Assembly (NCBI RefSeq): GCF_000690055.1
Contig: NZ_JJNZ01000026.1
Span: forward strand, 1 to 64,000
Length of the DNA: 64,000 bases
DNA from: Pseudoalteromonas fuliginea
GTDB lineage: Bacteria; Pseudomonadota; Gammaproteobacteria; Enterobacterales; Alteromonadaceae
Direction of reading: 5' to 3'
Shown here: positions 54,387 to 64,000 of the stretch, piece by piece
Layout: every line of letters starts with the position of its first letter
Position numbering within the stretch: the stretch's first letter is position 1
Notes under the pieces: generated by a model
Seen by the model: the letters and a program-made list of their open reading frames with translations, nothing else
Database searches by the model: none
Told to the model about the DNA's origin: nothing
Position numbers and translations under genes: made by a program

Positions 54387-56120
54387 ATGCACACACACAC
54401 TATTGTGGTAAAAGAAGTAGAACAAATAAATCACTTGCCGTTATCTCAAAGCTACTTTAAAGGTATACAAAGCACACCTTTAACAAATTCAACTATAGGC
54501 GAGTACTTTGACTTTATTGTCGACAAAAACCCAGAGGCGTTAGCTGTTGTAGTTCATCATCAAGGTATTAGATTAACGTATAAAGAATTTCAAAAAGAAG
54601 TTAATCAGCTTGCTATGGGGTTACTGGCACTTGGCGTAAAACCAGGTGAGCGCGTTGGTATTTGGTCTCCTAATAATATTGAGTGGTGCTTAACCCAATT
54701 TGCAACGGCAAAAATTGGCGCAATCATGGTGTGCATCAACCCGGCATATCGTCCTAACGAATTACAATATGCTTTAAATAGTGTTGAATGCTCTACTCTG
54801 ATCACAGCATCAAATTTTAAAGGCAGTGATTACTTAGAAATGCTTAATGGTTTAGCGCCAGAACTTGCAACTTGCGATAAGTACACACTCAATTTAAAAG
54901 CACTACCCACTCTTAAAAATATAATCCGCATTGGCGATGAAGCATCACCTGGTATGCACTCTTTTAACGATGTTATTAACTTGCCAACAGCTGCTCATGA
55001 GCTGGAATTAAAAGCAATAGGTGAAAACTTAAATGCTGAGCAATACATCAATATACAATTTACATCAGGCACAACAGGCAACCCAAAAGGCGCAACGCTC
55101 ACGCATAAAAATATTTTAAATAATGCGCTATTCGTCGCCGAATCTATGCACTTTACGAGCGATGACAAGTTATGTATCCCTATCCCGTTATATCATTGCT
55201 TTGCAATGGTATTGGGTAGCTTATTGTGTGTTAGTAAAGGTGCAGCAGCCATTTACCCAAGTGATTCGTTCGATGCAAAAACCACACTAGATGTAGTTCA
55301 ACAAGAAGGATGTACAGCACTGCACGGTGTACCTACTATGTTTATTAGTGAACTTGAGCTGAGTAATTTTAAAGATTATGACCTAAGTACTTTACGCACG
55401 GGTGTAATGGCAGGCTCTACATGCCCAGAGCAAGTAATGCGCAAAGTACAAACACAAATGAATATGCATCAAGTACTGATTGCTTACGGGCAAACGGAGT
55501 GCAGCCCCATAAACAACATTACCGAAACAGACTCTTCTATAGAGCGGCAAGTAACGACAGTTGGCCGCGCCCTTGCCCATACCGAGGTTAAAATAATTGA
55601 CGAGCTGGGTAACATTCAAAAAATTGGTCAACCTGGCGAAGTGTGTAGTAAAGGTGCAGGCATAATGCGCTGCTATTGGAATGACGAAGCTAAAACAAAA
55701 ACCACAATAGATGACGAAGGTTGGCTGCACTCTGGCGATTTAGGTGTCATGGATACAGAAGGGTTTGTCACGATTGTTGGGCGTATAAAAGATATGATTA
55801 TTCGCGGCGGCGAAAACATTTACCCTCGAGAAATAGAAGAAGTACTTTACACCTACCCAGGCATTCAAGATGCTGCCATATTTGGTATAACCGATGAAAA
55901 GTATGGCGAAGAAGTATGCGCTTGGATCCAACCAAAAGAAGATGCTGTGCTTGATGAGCAAGCAATTCGTGAGTTTTTAAAAGACAAACTAGCCTACTTT
56001 AAAATGCCACGACATATCCGTTTTGTAGAAAACTACCCAATGACAGTAACAGGTAAACTGCAAAAATTTAAAATGCGCGAGCAAATGCAAGAAGAGCTAA
56101 GCGAAAATCCTTTTTCCTAG
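54387..56120 (+). CDS. Medium/long-chain acyl-CoA synthetase (AMP-forming)
   Basis: The 577-residue enzyme has the ANL motifs: FTSGTTGNPKGATLTHKN (P-loop-like), YGQTECSP, SGDLGVMDTEGFVTIVGRIKDMIIRGGENIYPREIEE and the C-terminal lysine in TGKLQKFK. It activates a fatty acid with ATP and CoA. Chain length cannot be read from sequence; it is related to FadD-like ligases. The ATG at 54387 follows GGAGAG by about four bases and is preferred over 54375. Confidence 0.88.
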   Translation: MHTHTIVVKEVEQINHLPLSQSYFKGIQSTPLTNSTIGEYFDFIVDKNPEALAVVVHHQGIRLTYKEFQKEVNQLAMGLLALGVKPGERVGIWSPNNIEWCLTQFATAKIGAIMVCINPAYRPNELQYALNSVECSTLITASNFKGSDYLEMLNGLAPELATCDKYTLNLKALPTLKNIIRIGDEASPGMHSFNDVINLPTAAHELELKAIGENLNAEQYINIQFTSGTTGNPKGATLTHKNILNNALFVAESMHFTSDDKLCIPIPLYHCFAMVLGSLLCVSKGAAAIYPSDSFDAKTTLDVVQQEGCTALHGVPTMFISELELSNFKDYDLSTLRTGVMAGSTCPEQVMRKVQTQMNMHQVLIAYGQTECSPINNITETDSSIERQVTTVGRALAHTEVKIIDELGNIQKIGQPGEVCSKGAGIMRCYWNDEAKTKTTIDDEGWLHSGDLGVMDTEGFVTIVGRIKDMIIRGGENIYPREIEEVLYTYPGIQDAAIFGITDEKYGEEVCAWIQPKEDAVLDEQAIREFLKDKLAYFKMPRHIRFVENYPMTVTGKLQKFKMREQMQEELSENPFS

Positions 56121-56218
56121 TTTCGTCTTTAAGTAACTGAGACTCTGGATAGGGAATTTATCTCAGAGCTATATTTAGAGCTAGCAGCGTTAAATTTACG
56201 TATGTTAGGACTAATACT

Positions 56219-56248
56219 AAAAAGCACAGCCAATTGGCTTTGCTTTTT
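56219..56248. terminator. Bidirectional terminator, synthetase/hflX
   Basis: Fifteen-base arms (AAAAAGCACAGCCAA) pair with one mismatch between the convergent acyl-CoA synthetase and hflX genes. Confidence 0.7.
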
Positions 56249-56272
56249 ATGAACTGAATTGTACTGAATTTA

Positions 56273-57622
56273 TTATAAATTCAACATTCTCTTTTTTAAA
56301 CGTTCTAAATCAATCGCACTCGAGCGTACTGTTAATTTAATATGGCTGTATTCATATTCTTCTTTAACAACACTCATACTCGATCGGATTTCGCCCACGA
56401 TACCTTTGGCTGTGTACGGTATAACAATCTCTTCTTCAATCATGTCCTCTTGAGCAATGCCAATAATGTATTTGTGCAATTTACTAATATCATCTGGATT
56501 ACGCGTAGAGGTCATCATCGCATCAGGAAATTCATCCATTAGCGACTGCTGCTGTTCAGTACTTAATTGGTCTGACTTATTCAGTACTAATAATTTTTTG
56601 CTGCCTTCCACCCCAACTTCTGCCAGTACTTTATGTACTACTTCAAGTTGTGAGCGAAAAGAAGGATCTGAAGCATCTACAACATACAACAATAACGACG
56701 CATCATGAGCTTCAGCGAGCGTTGAATGAAATGAAGCCACCAAATCGTGAGGTAACTTTTTAATAAAACCAACTGTATCTGATACGAGTATACGAGGCTG
56801 GGTAATGGGATATAACGCACGAACTGTAGTATCTAGCGTAGCAAAAAGCTTGTTTTCGCCCTCTACATCACTGCCTGTAATAGCACGCATCATTGATGAC
56901 TTGCCTGCATTGGTATAACCAATTAAAGCCACTGAAAATAGCTCAGAGCGCTGCGTACGTCTGTCCATCATTACATCTTGAACACTAACAAGTTCGCGCT
57001 TTAATTCTGCTAACTGATCGCGCACCTTACGGCGATTAAGCTCAAGTGTGGTTTCACCCGCACCTTTACCCATTTGGCGTTCTTTATCGCCTGTTGATGT
57101 TTCACGCAGTCGTGGCGCGACATAATTAAGGCGAGCAATTTCAACTTGTAATTTTGCTGTTTTAGTACGCGCATGACGGCTAAATATTTCAATGATAATA
57201 CCAGTGCGATCAAATACTTCTACACCTAATTGGTTCTCAACATTACGCAGTTGAGAGGGCGTTAAATCGCAGTCAAATACCACTACATCGGCACATGCAA
57301 AATCTAAATCGTTTGATGGGATTTCTGAGGATATTTCGGTTAAAGGGTCTTCATCAAGTAAATTATCTTCTTGCTCGTCTTCAACCATCCCTTTATTGCC
57401 GGTAAGGTGAGCTATTTCAGCTAGTTTACCCGAGCCCAGTACATTAACTTTTTGAGTTGAGCTTTGCTTTTGCGATTGCGTACCTACTACTTTAAATCCT
57501 AACGTAGTCACCAAACGCGCAAGCTCTGCAAGCGACTCTGTTGCTTCGTCACCTTTAAATTGTGGTGTGCTAATAGAAATAAGTAACGCATTAGGAAGTG
57601 ATGGTTTTGCAGTTAGTTGCAT
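56273..57622 (-). CDS. hflX: HflX-family ribosome-associated GTPase
   Basis: The 449-residue protein has the HflX N-terminal domain (DLTPSQLRNVENQLGVEVFDRTGIIIEIF), the glycine-rich GAGETTLELNRRKVRDQL coil, and the GTPase domain with P-loop GYTNAGKSS, switch II DTVGFIKKLPHDLV and NKSD. It splits or rescues stalled ribosomes in E. coli. Here it is not next to hfq, and an acidic insert (about 80-105, EDEQEDNLLDEDPL) is unusual, so it may be a paralogue of the hfq-linked copy. Confidence 0.85.
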   Translation of the reverse strand: MQLTAKPSLPNALLISISTPQFKGDEATESLAELARLVTTLGFKVVGTQSQKQSSTQKVNVLGSGKLAEIAHLTGNKGMVEDEQEDNLLDEDPLTEISSEIPSNDLDFACADVVVFDCDLTPSQLRNVENQLGVEVFDRTGIIIEIFSRHARTKTAKLQVEIARLNYVAPRLRETSTGDKERQMGKGAGETTLELNRRKVRDQLAELKRELVSVQDVMMDRRTQRSELFSVALIGYTNAGKSSMMRAITGSDVEGENKLFATLDTTVRALYPITQPRILVSDTVGFIKKLPHDLVASFHSTLAEAHDASLLLYVVDASDPSFRSQLEVVHKVLAEVGVEGSKKLLVLNKSDQLSTEQQQSLMDEFPDAMMTSTRNPDDISKLHKYIIGIAQEDMIEEEIVIPYTAKGIVGEIRSSMSVVKEEYEYSHIKLTVRSSAIDLERLKKRMLNL

Positions 57623-57665
57623 AATTTTTTATATGTTAATGCACCTGAAGTGCAAACCTAATTTT

Positions 57666-57730
57666 CATTCGAAAGTAAGCTGATCCTACGCTGTTATGGC
57701 CGAGCTTTACAGCGTTATAGCTTACGAATG
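57666..57730. repeat. Compound inverted repeat in the hflX leader
   Basis: CATTCG, TAAGCT and CGCTGT in the left half pair with AGCTTA, CGAATG and ACAGCG in the right half, giving a nested hairpin of about 65 bases, 44 bases before the hflX ATG. Confidence 0.6.
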
Positions 57731-57925
57731 CAATTATTATCTTCATTTTGCCAAAATTAGCGTAAATCTATGAACTATTTATACGGGGCATTATAATTTT
57801 TACACGCAAATAAACCAATAAGTAACTTGGTGTTGTTATAAATGTATTTAATTATTAAGTGTTGGGGTTTACCATTGATAATAGGCTTTATGTAGCATTG
57901 CGCATACACAAGCCCATTAACTAAA

Positions 57926-57952
57926 AGCTAATTAGTTAAAAACTAATTAGCT
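57926..57952 (-). terminator. AT-rich hairpin after yehS
   Basis: AGCTAATTAGTT and AACTAATTAGCT form a perfect 12-base stem with a 3-base loop, followed by TTTT on the minus strand, 8 bases past the stop. It is weak in GC. Confidence 0.5.
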
Positions 57953-57960
57953 AAAATCAA

Positions 57961-58434
57961 TTACTCAGCAGACTCTTCTGGACGATGCTGCTTTTGTACA
58001 CCGGTTAAAAACAAGCGTAATATTTGATCGTTACAAACACGGTAATGTTTGTTATCTACTTTTCGAGAAAATGCACTTAACTCATGTTTACTTAAGTCAA
58101 AATCAACAAGTGCAAGTGTTGCTATGACATCTTCTGCTTTCATATTTAAAGCAATACGTAGCTTCATAAAGATAATATTGTTGTTTAGCTTTTTCTCAGG
58201 CTCTGGTTGCTCACCTTCGCGTTTGCCACGTTGGGTATTAATAAACCCATTTAAAAAGCTAGCAAACTCAGTATCACTTATTGGGGTAAAAGCCTCTTCA
58301 CCTTCTTTAGTTAACCATGCAATTACTTGCTCTTTGGTGACCGTATGCTCTGCTGATGCAAAAACATTGACCATAGCAGTATCAGTTAAGTTAAAAGTGT
58401 AGCGAATGCGGCGTAAAATATCGTTATTAGTCAA
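57961..58434 (-). CDS. yehS: DUF1456 family protein, YehS-like
   Basis: The 157-residue protein matches E. coli YehS in two repeats (NDILRRIRYTFNLTD and NNIIFMKLRIALNMKAEDV), each a helical module with acidic loops. Its role is unknown. It is cytoplasmic. The family N-terminus begins at a TTG (58434) with GGGAT upstream; the longer frame to 58461 adds nine residues without match. Confidence 0.85.
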   Translation of the reverse strand: MTNNDILRRIRYTFNLTDTAMVNVFASAEHTVTKEQVIAWLTKEGEEAFTPISDTEFASFLNGFINTQRGKREGEQPEPEKKLNNNIIFMKLRIALNMKAEDVIATLALVDFDLSKHELSAFSRKVDNKHYRVCNDQILRLFLTGVQKQHRPEESAE

Positions 58435-58551
58435 AGTAAATCCCAAAGTGAGGTATAGCAACCAAGCAGTTATTGCTTAATTTTAAATAAGCGCCTAGTT
58501 TAACAGGTTTACTAATACCACCCTATTAATTTTTATCTGAGCTTCTTATAC

Positions 58552-59796
58552 CTAGTTACCAAGCACCTTGGCAGGATCTACGCGCGTTGCTTGCCATGCA
58601 GGATAAATAGTGGCAAGTATCGCAAGCACAAACGTAACAATCACTGTAATACCAATGTCTTCAAGTACTAATTTACTTGGTAAAAACTCTATAAAATAAA
58701 CGCCCTCAAGTGGATTGGCTCCAAATAATTGGCTTATCCACGTAAAAAGCTCACTTATATTAAGCGCTAATACCACACCAATTAGTGTTCCTAGTGCCAC
58801 GCCTACAAATGCTTGCATTAAGCCTTGCATTACAAAGGTGGCTAAAATAGTACTGTCTTTCGCGCCCATGGTTTTTAAAATCGCGATATTGCCTTGTTTT
58901 TCGCGTACTTCCATCACCAAGGAGGACACAATATTAAAACTGGCTACCGCTATAATTAAAAACACCACAATATAAACAATGGTACGCACCATTTGAATAT
59001 CTTGATAAAGGCTACCTTGGGTTCTAAACCAACTAGAAACATACACGTAGTCGTCAATAGTTTGCCCTACTTTTAGCGCTATTTGGTGCGCCGAAAACAC
59101 ATCATCAACACTTAAACGCAGCCCTGTTACTTGGGTTTCATCGTAACCCAATGTTTGCTGTGCTTTGTTAAGATGTATAAATGCAGCGGTACTATCAATC
59201 GGTCCGCCCATTTCTATAACACCTGCAAGGTTAAGTGTTACGCGTTTAGGCGCTAATAATGATTGACCTTTTTGACTAATTTGCGGAATAAGTAATGTAA
59301 TGTTATCGCCTACTTTGGCGTCTAACTGTTTTACTATTTGCTTACCTAAAATTACATCGTCAAGGCCTAACTGACTCACTAATTTACCACTGGTAAACTG
59401 GTTTACCGCCGATACATTACTCTCGAGCGATGGCTCAACACCTCGAATTTCTATCGCTTTTAGCTGGCTTTTATATTGCGCCATTCCGTTAACGGCAATA
59501 AATGGCGCAGCCCCTGTTACGTGAGGTTGTGTTTGTAAATCCTCAACCTTTTGCGACCAATTTGCAATGGGTCTACTTGGTGCTACATATTCAACCTGCG
59601 GCACAACACTTAGCAATCTATGTACTAGTTGCTGCTCAAAACCATTAATTACCGACAGCGCCACAATTAAAACCGCGACACCTAATAAAATACCAATAGT
59701 CGACGCTTTAGCGATAAAACTAACAAAGCCGTTTTTTTCATCTTTGTGGCCTGAATAGGCTCTAAAACGTTTACTTAAAAATGCACTAAGCAACAT
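58552..59796 (-). CDS. lolE: Lipoprotein-releasing ABC permease LolE
   Basis: The 414-residue protein has an N-terminal span (SFIAKASTIGILLGVAVLIVALSVINGFEQQL), a large periplasmic domain (about 60-265) and three C-terminal spans (VYIVVFLIIAVASFNIVSSLVMEV and following). It releases lipoproteins from the inner membrane to LolA. It is third in lolC-lolD-lolE, starting 11 bases inside the end of lolD. Confidence 0.93.
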   Translation of the reverse strand: MLLSAFLSKRFRAYSGHKDEKNGFVSFIAKASTIGILLGVAVLIVALSVINGFEQQLVHRLLSVVPQVEYVAPSRPIANWSQKVEDLQTQPHVTGAAPFIAVNGMAQYKSQLKAIEIRGVEPSLESNVSAVNQFTSGKLVSQLGLDDVILGKQIVKQLDAKVGDNITLLIPQISQKGQSLLAPKRVTLNLAGVIEMGGPIDSTAAFIHLNKAQQTLGYDETQVTGLRLSVDDVFSAHQIALKVGQTIDDYVYVSSWFRTQGSLYQDIQMVRTIVYIVVFLIIAVASFNIVSSLVMEVREKQGNIAILKTMGAKDSTILATFVMQGLMQAFVGVALGTLIGVVLALNISELFTWISQLFGANPLEGVYFIEFLPSKLVLEDIGITVIVTFVLAILATIYPAWQATRVDPAKVLGN

Positions 59797-60484
59797 GCTG
59801 CGACTCTTTAATAGCTAGTTTTCCATCGTCTAAATAAGCTATTTTGCCTAGCTTATCGGCAAGTTCTAAATCGTGTGTAACTACCACAAAACTGGTGTTT
59901 AAGCTTTGGTTAAGCTCATTAATTAAATCGTAAATTTTAATCGCATTTTGTTTATCTAAATTACCGGTTGGTTCATCAGCAAGCACAAGCGCAGGTTTTG
60001 TAACCAGTGCACGGGCAATAGCCACGCGTTGGCGCTCTCCACCAGAAAGCGCAGACGGTTTATGCGAACTGCGATGTGCAAGGCCTACTTTTTCGAGCAT
60101 ATCGAGCGCTTGAGCTTTGGCTTCTTTTGCACTCAAGCCTTTAATTAATAATGGCATAGCTACGTTTTCAACTGCGCTAAACTCCATTAATAAATGATGA
60201 AATTGATAGATAAAGCCCAAGTTTTGGTTTCTAAATGCGGCTTGCTCTGTTCGCGAAAGTTTTGCAACTTCTTGGTTTCTAATTTTAGCGCTACCTGAGC
60301 TTGCGGTATCTAATGTGCCAAGTATGTGTAAAAGCGTACTTTTACCAGAGCCAGAACTCCCCACAATAGCGAGCATTTCACCTTGCTGCAGCGCTAAATC
60401 AACGCCTTTTAATACTTCAACTTGGTTGCTGCCATCTTGATAAACTTTACTTAAATTTTCACAACTAATTACTAAATCATTCAT
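59786..60484 (-). CDS. lolD: Lipoprotein-releasing ABC ATPase LolD
   Basis: The 232-residue ATPase has Walker A GSSGSGKST, signature ALSGGERQRVAIAR, Walker B ALVLADEPTGNLD and the H-loop VVTHD. It powers LolC/LolE. It overlaps lolC at its start by 8 bases and lolE at its end. Confidence 0.95.
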   Translation of the reverse strand: MNDLVISCENLSKVYQDGSNQVEVLKGVDLALQQGEMLAIVGSSGSGKSTLLHILGTLDTASSGSAKIRNQEVAKLSRTEQAAFRNQNLGFIYQFHHLLMEFSAVENVAMPLLIKGLSAKEAKAQALDMLEKVGLAHRSSHKPSALSGGERQRVAIARALVTKPALVLADEPTGNLDKQNAIKIYDLINELNQSLNTSFVVVTHDLELADKLGKIAYLDDGKLAIKESQHVA

Positions 60485-61694
60485 AACGTAATACCTCTGC
60501 TGGTTTTACTTTTGCGGCTTTACGCGCAGGATATAAGGTAGCTAAAAAGCTCATAGCAATACTGGCAAACGCTATTATTACTAAACTCAAAATATCAAAT
60601 TTTACCGGAAGCTCTATACCCGCCAATAAGTTTAAGCCCACTAATGCAAGTAGCTCATTTATATATAAACTAAATATTACACCTAAAAATGCGCCTATTG
60701 CGGTACCAATTACGCCGTTATATAAGCCTTGCACCATAAACACTTTTTGCACTTGCGAAGGTGTTAAACCTAACGTTTGTAGTATGGCCACTTCACCTTG
60801 TTTTTCGCTTACCATCATGGTTAATGCCGATACAATATTAAATACAGCCACCAATACAATGAGGGCAAGCAACATAGACATAATGCGCTTTTCCATAGCA
60901 ACGGCTGCAAATAGAGTACCTTGGGTACTGCGCCAATCACTATAATTATGATCTTGTAAAATACGCTGGCTTGCTTCAATAAACTCATCTAGTTCGAAAG
61001 GTTCGTGCAATGAAACACTTAAATTTGGGGCAGTGTTTTTATCCAGCTTTAATACCCGTTGTAGTGAAGCGCCACTTGTAAACGCAAGTGCCATATCTAT
61101 CTCAGATCCGGTTTCGTATATTGCGGCAACTTTAAATAAACGCTGGCTGGGTACTCGCCCAAGAGGTGTATACGTTGAAGCATTAGGCATAATAACGCGA
61201 AGCTTATCACCCACGCTAACGCCTAATTTACGACTCAAATAACGACTTATAGCAATGTTGTAATTTTTGTTTAATACAGTTTTCCAATCGCCTTGCACTA
61301 TTTTATCGGTAATTTTATACAAAGAACCACTATCGTTATAAAGGCCTTGTAGTAAAACGCCGTGCAAGTCTTTATTTGTTTGCAAAATAGCTTCGCCGTG
61401 GCGGTATAAGCTTACATGATCAACATAAGGAGATTGTTCGAGGTCGGTTTTAAGGGTGCCCATTTGGGTGGCAGTGTTTTTACCTGCGCTAACTTCAACA
61501 TGCGGAATAAGTCCGAGCATATTGGTTTTTAGGCTATTTTCAAACCCGTTCATTACACTGCTTACCGTAAATAATGCCATTAAACCAATAGCGATACCGG
61601 CAATAGAAAAAAACGAAATAAACGATATAAACGCATTTCCTTTAGATGAGCGACTATATCTAAGCCCTATAAATAAGCTAACCGGTTGAAACAT
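60477..61694 (-). CDS. lolC: Lipoprotein-releasing ABC permease LolC
   Basis: The 405-residue protein matches LolC: FQPVSLFIGLRYSRSS at the start, first span GIAIGLMALFTVSSVMNGFENSL, periplasmic domain and three C-terminal spans ending in YPARKAAKVKPAEVLRYE. The start at 61694 follows the family N-terminus; the longer frame to 61739 has no better ribosome-binding site. It opens the lolCDE operon. Confidence 0.93.
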   Translation of the reverse strand: MFQPVSLFIGLRYSRSSKGNAFISFISFFSIAGIAIGLMALFTVSSVMNGFENSLKTNMLGLIPHVEVSAGKNTATQMGTLKTDLEQSPYVDHVSLYRHGEAILQTNKDLHGVLLQGLYNDSGSLYKITDKIVQGDWKTVLNKNYNIAISRYLSRKLGVSVGDKLRVIMPNASTYTPLGRVPSQRLFKVAAIYETGSEIDMALAFTSGASLQRVLKLDKNTAPNLSVSLHEPFELDEFIEASQRILQDHNYSDWRSTQGTLFAAVAMEKRIMSMLLALIVLVAVFNIVSALTMMVSEKQGEVAILQTLGLTPSQVQKVFMVQGLYNGVIGTAIGAFLGVIFSLYINELLALVGLNLLAGIELPVKFDILSLVIIAFASIAMSFLATLYPARKAAKVKPAEVLRYE

Positions 61695-61841
61695 ATTATT
61701 TTTAACACTTATCGTAAAAGTATTGAGCAATAGTAGCACGAAAAAAGTGCCTTTGGGTATGGCGTAAAATGTAAGAAATAATTTAAAAATCTGATACTTG
61801 GCTATATTTACAGCAATACATGTTTAACCATTAATTCGCGG

Positions 61842-62714
61842 TTAAGCTTTTAGCCCTTTAACTAAATAATCGAGCAATACCCGTACATTAGTGGCCACAA
61901 ACTGCCTTGGTGGATATACGCCCCACACCCCTTCTTGCTGTGGTTGATAGGGTGTTAAAATAGGCACTAATTGCCCTGAGTTAATTTCGTTTTCAATGTA
62001 GTAGTCTGGGAGCTGTACAATACCAAGCCCCTTTTTTGCGCCATCCACCAGCGCCCAACCACTATTACACTGTAGCCGTCCCGCTATTTTAATGTGTTTA
62101 TCGCGCCCATTTTCGTTTACGCGCCAGTAGCTACTATTCCCAATTAAACATTCATGGCTGTTTAGCTCGCCTAAAGTATGCGGCTCACCAAATCGCGTTA
62201 AATACTGTGGTGCCGCGCACATAATAAAGCGCCGCGCACTTAACCTACGCGCTTTTAAGCTCGAATCTTTTAAATGCCCTAGCCTTATGGCTAAATCAAA
62301 TCCGCCCTCTAATAAGTTTTCTTGCTCGTTACTTAGTGTGGCAACAACTTCGACCTCGGGATGATCCTTCATAAAATTATGCACTATGGGCATAATAAAG
62401 CTCTCTCCGTACATAACTGGTGCTGTGAGCTTTATTTTACCTTTAGGCGTACTTTGTTGCTGAGCAAGGCCTTGAGTTGCCTCATCCATAGCGTGTTGTA
62501 AGTGCTTTATTTGATGTAAGTACACTTCACCTTCTTTAGTTAAAACCACTTTACGAGTAGTACGAGTTAAAAGCTGGGTATTTAAACGTTGTTCAAGCGC
62601 CGTAACATGACGGCTAATATGCGCAACCGAAAGCCCAAGCATTTTTGCAGCCGCAGTAAAGCTGCCCTCTTCACCAACCGCTATAAACTCATCAATTCCA
62701 TCCCAACGCGCCAT
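61842..62714 (-). CDS. LysR family transcriptional regulator
   Basis: The 290-residue protein has a LysR winged helix (WDGIDEFIAVGEEGSFTAAAKMLGLSVAHISRHVTALEQRL covers about 4-45) and a type 2 periplasmic-binding effector domain. It is divergent from frmA over 134 bases, the usual arrangement of a LysR regulator controlling its neighbour, so formaldehyde-response control is likely. The start at 62714 agrees with family N-termini; the longer frame to 62795 does not. Confidence 0.9.
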   Translation of the reverse strand: MARWDGIDEFIAVGEEGSFTAAAKMLGLSVAHISRHVTALEQRLNTQLLTRTTRKVVLTKEGEVYLHQIKHLQHAMDEATQGLAQQQSTPKGKIKLTAPVMYGESFIMPIVHNFMKDHPEVEVVATLSNEQENLLEGGFDLAIRLGHLKDSSLKARRLSARRFIMCAAPQYLTRFGEPHTLGELNSHECLIGNSSYWRVNENGRDKHIKIAGRLQCNSGWALVDGAKKGLGIVQLPDYYIENEINSGQLVPILTPYQPQQEGVWGVYPPRQFVATNVRVLLDYLVKGLKA

Positions 62715-62782
62715 TATTACCATACTGTAAAAGTGTTTTAATAAAATTGAGATTATCATTATTTGAGAAACAAATACAATAA

Positions 62783-63970
<1,188 letters not shown>

Positions 63971-64000
63971 TAAACTGCATTCGTAAAATAGCTTATTAAT

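Larger units (their letters stand above)
57623..57960. other. Region upstream of hflX, 338 bases
   Basis: It holds a compound inverted repeat (57666-57730), the hflX promoter and the yehS terminator. No gene was seen. Confidence 0.55.

Overview
The window looks like a chromosome segment of a marine gammaproteobacterium of the Pseudoalteromonas type (inference). The DNA is AT-rich, the housekeeping proteins (FadH, SppA, AnsA, PykA, LolCDE, ThrS, IF-3) are gammaproteobacterial, and the accessory genes are for red-algal polysaccharide use and TonB-dependent uptake. No phage, plasmid, IS or CRISPR array was seen.

Positions 1-1580 hold the end of a TPR gene, a heptamer tandem repeat, a DUF1287 gene and a small HExxH protein. 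Positions 1787-28099 form an agar/porphyran utilisation region. It contains a TonB receptor with a flavin-dependent halogenase and SapC; an IclR regulator; a PhyH-type dioxygenase followed by a His-rich NHL propeller; an intact GH86 and a frameshifted GH86; an esterase and a Zn alcohol dehydrogenase; an AraC regulator on the opposite strand; a cytochrome P450 with its own [2Fe-2S] ferredoxin and ferredoxin reductase; a likely 3,6-anhydro-L-galactonate cycloisomerase; a secreted SMP-30-like lactonase; and a GH50 lipoprotein. A block of ordinary small genes (13061-14934) splits the region. The proposed working is that GH86 and GH50 cut agarose or porphyran, the TonB receptor imports oligosaccharides, the P450 system removes the 6-O-methyl group of methylgalactose and releases formaldehyde, and the cycloisomerase feeds anhydrogalactose carbon into central metabolism. 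No sulfatase and no anhydrogalactose dehydrogenase were found here, so the pathway is completed elsewhere. The palindrome ATTGTTAACAAT or a one-mismatch form lies upstream of five of these transcription units and probably defines a local regulon.

Positions 28532-36704 hold a zinc-type TonB receptor behind two Zur-like boxes, fklB, a tRNA-Ser(UGA) with an odd T-stem, membrane proteins, a YdjA-type nitroreductase, DoxX, and fadH behind a FadR-like site. Positions 36890-47474 are core metabolism and regulation: sppA, ansA, gnd, pykA, a LytS/LytTR pair, a SulP transporter and an Lrp regulator. Positions 47682-53401 hold an M14 carboxypeptidase and the thrS-infC-rpmI-rplT operon with an AUU start for infC. 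Positions 53756-63970 hold DUF3010, an acyl-CoA synthetase, an HflX-family GTPase, yehS, lolCDE, and a LysR gene divergent from glutathione-dependent formaldehyde dehydrogenase frmA, which could dispose of formaldehyde made by the P450.

Several start codons were moved inward from the longest reading frame, using ribosome-binding sites, overlapping terminators or family alignment. All functional calls come from reading the sequence; no database search was run.
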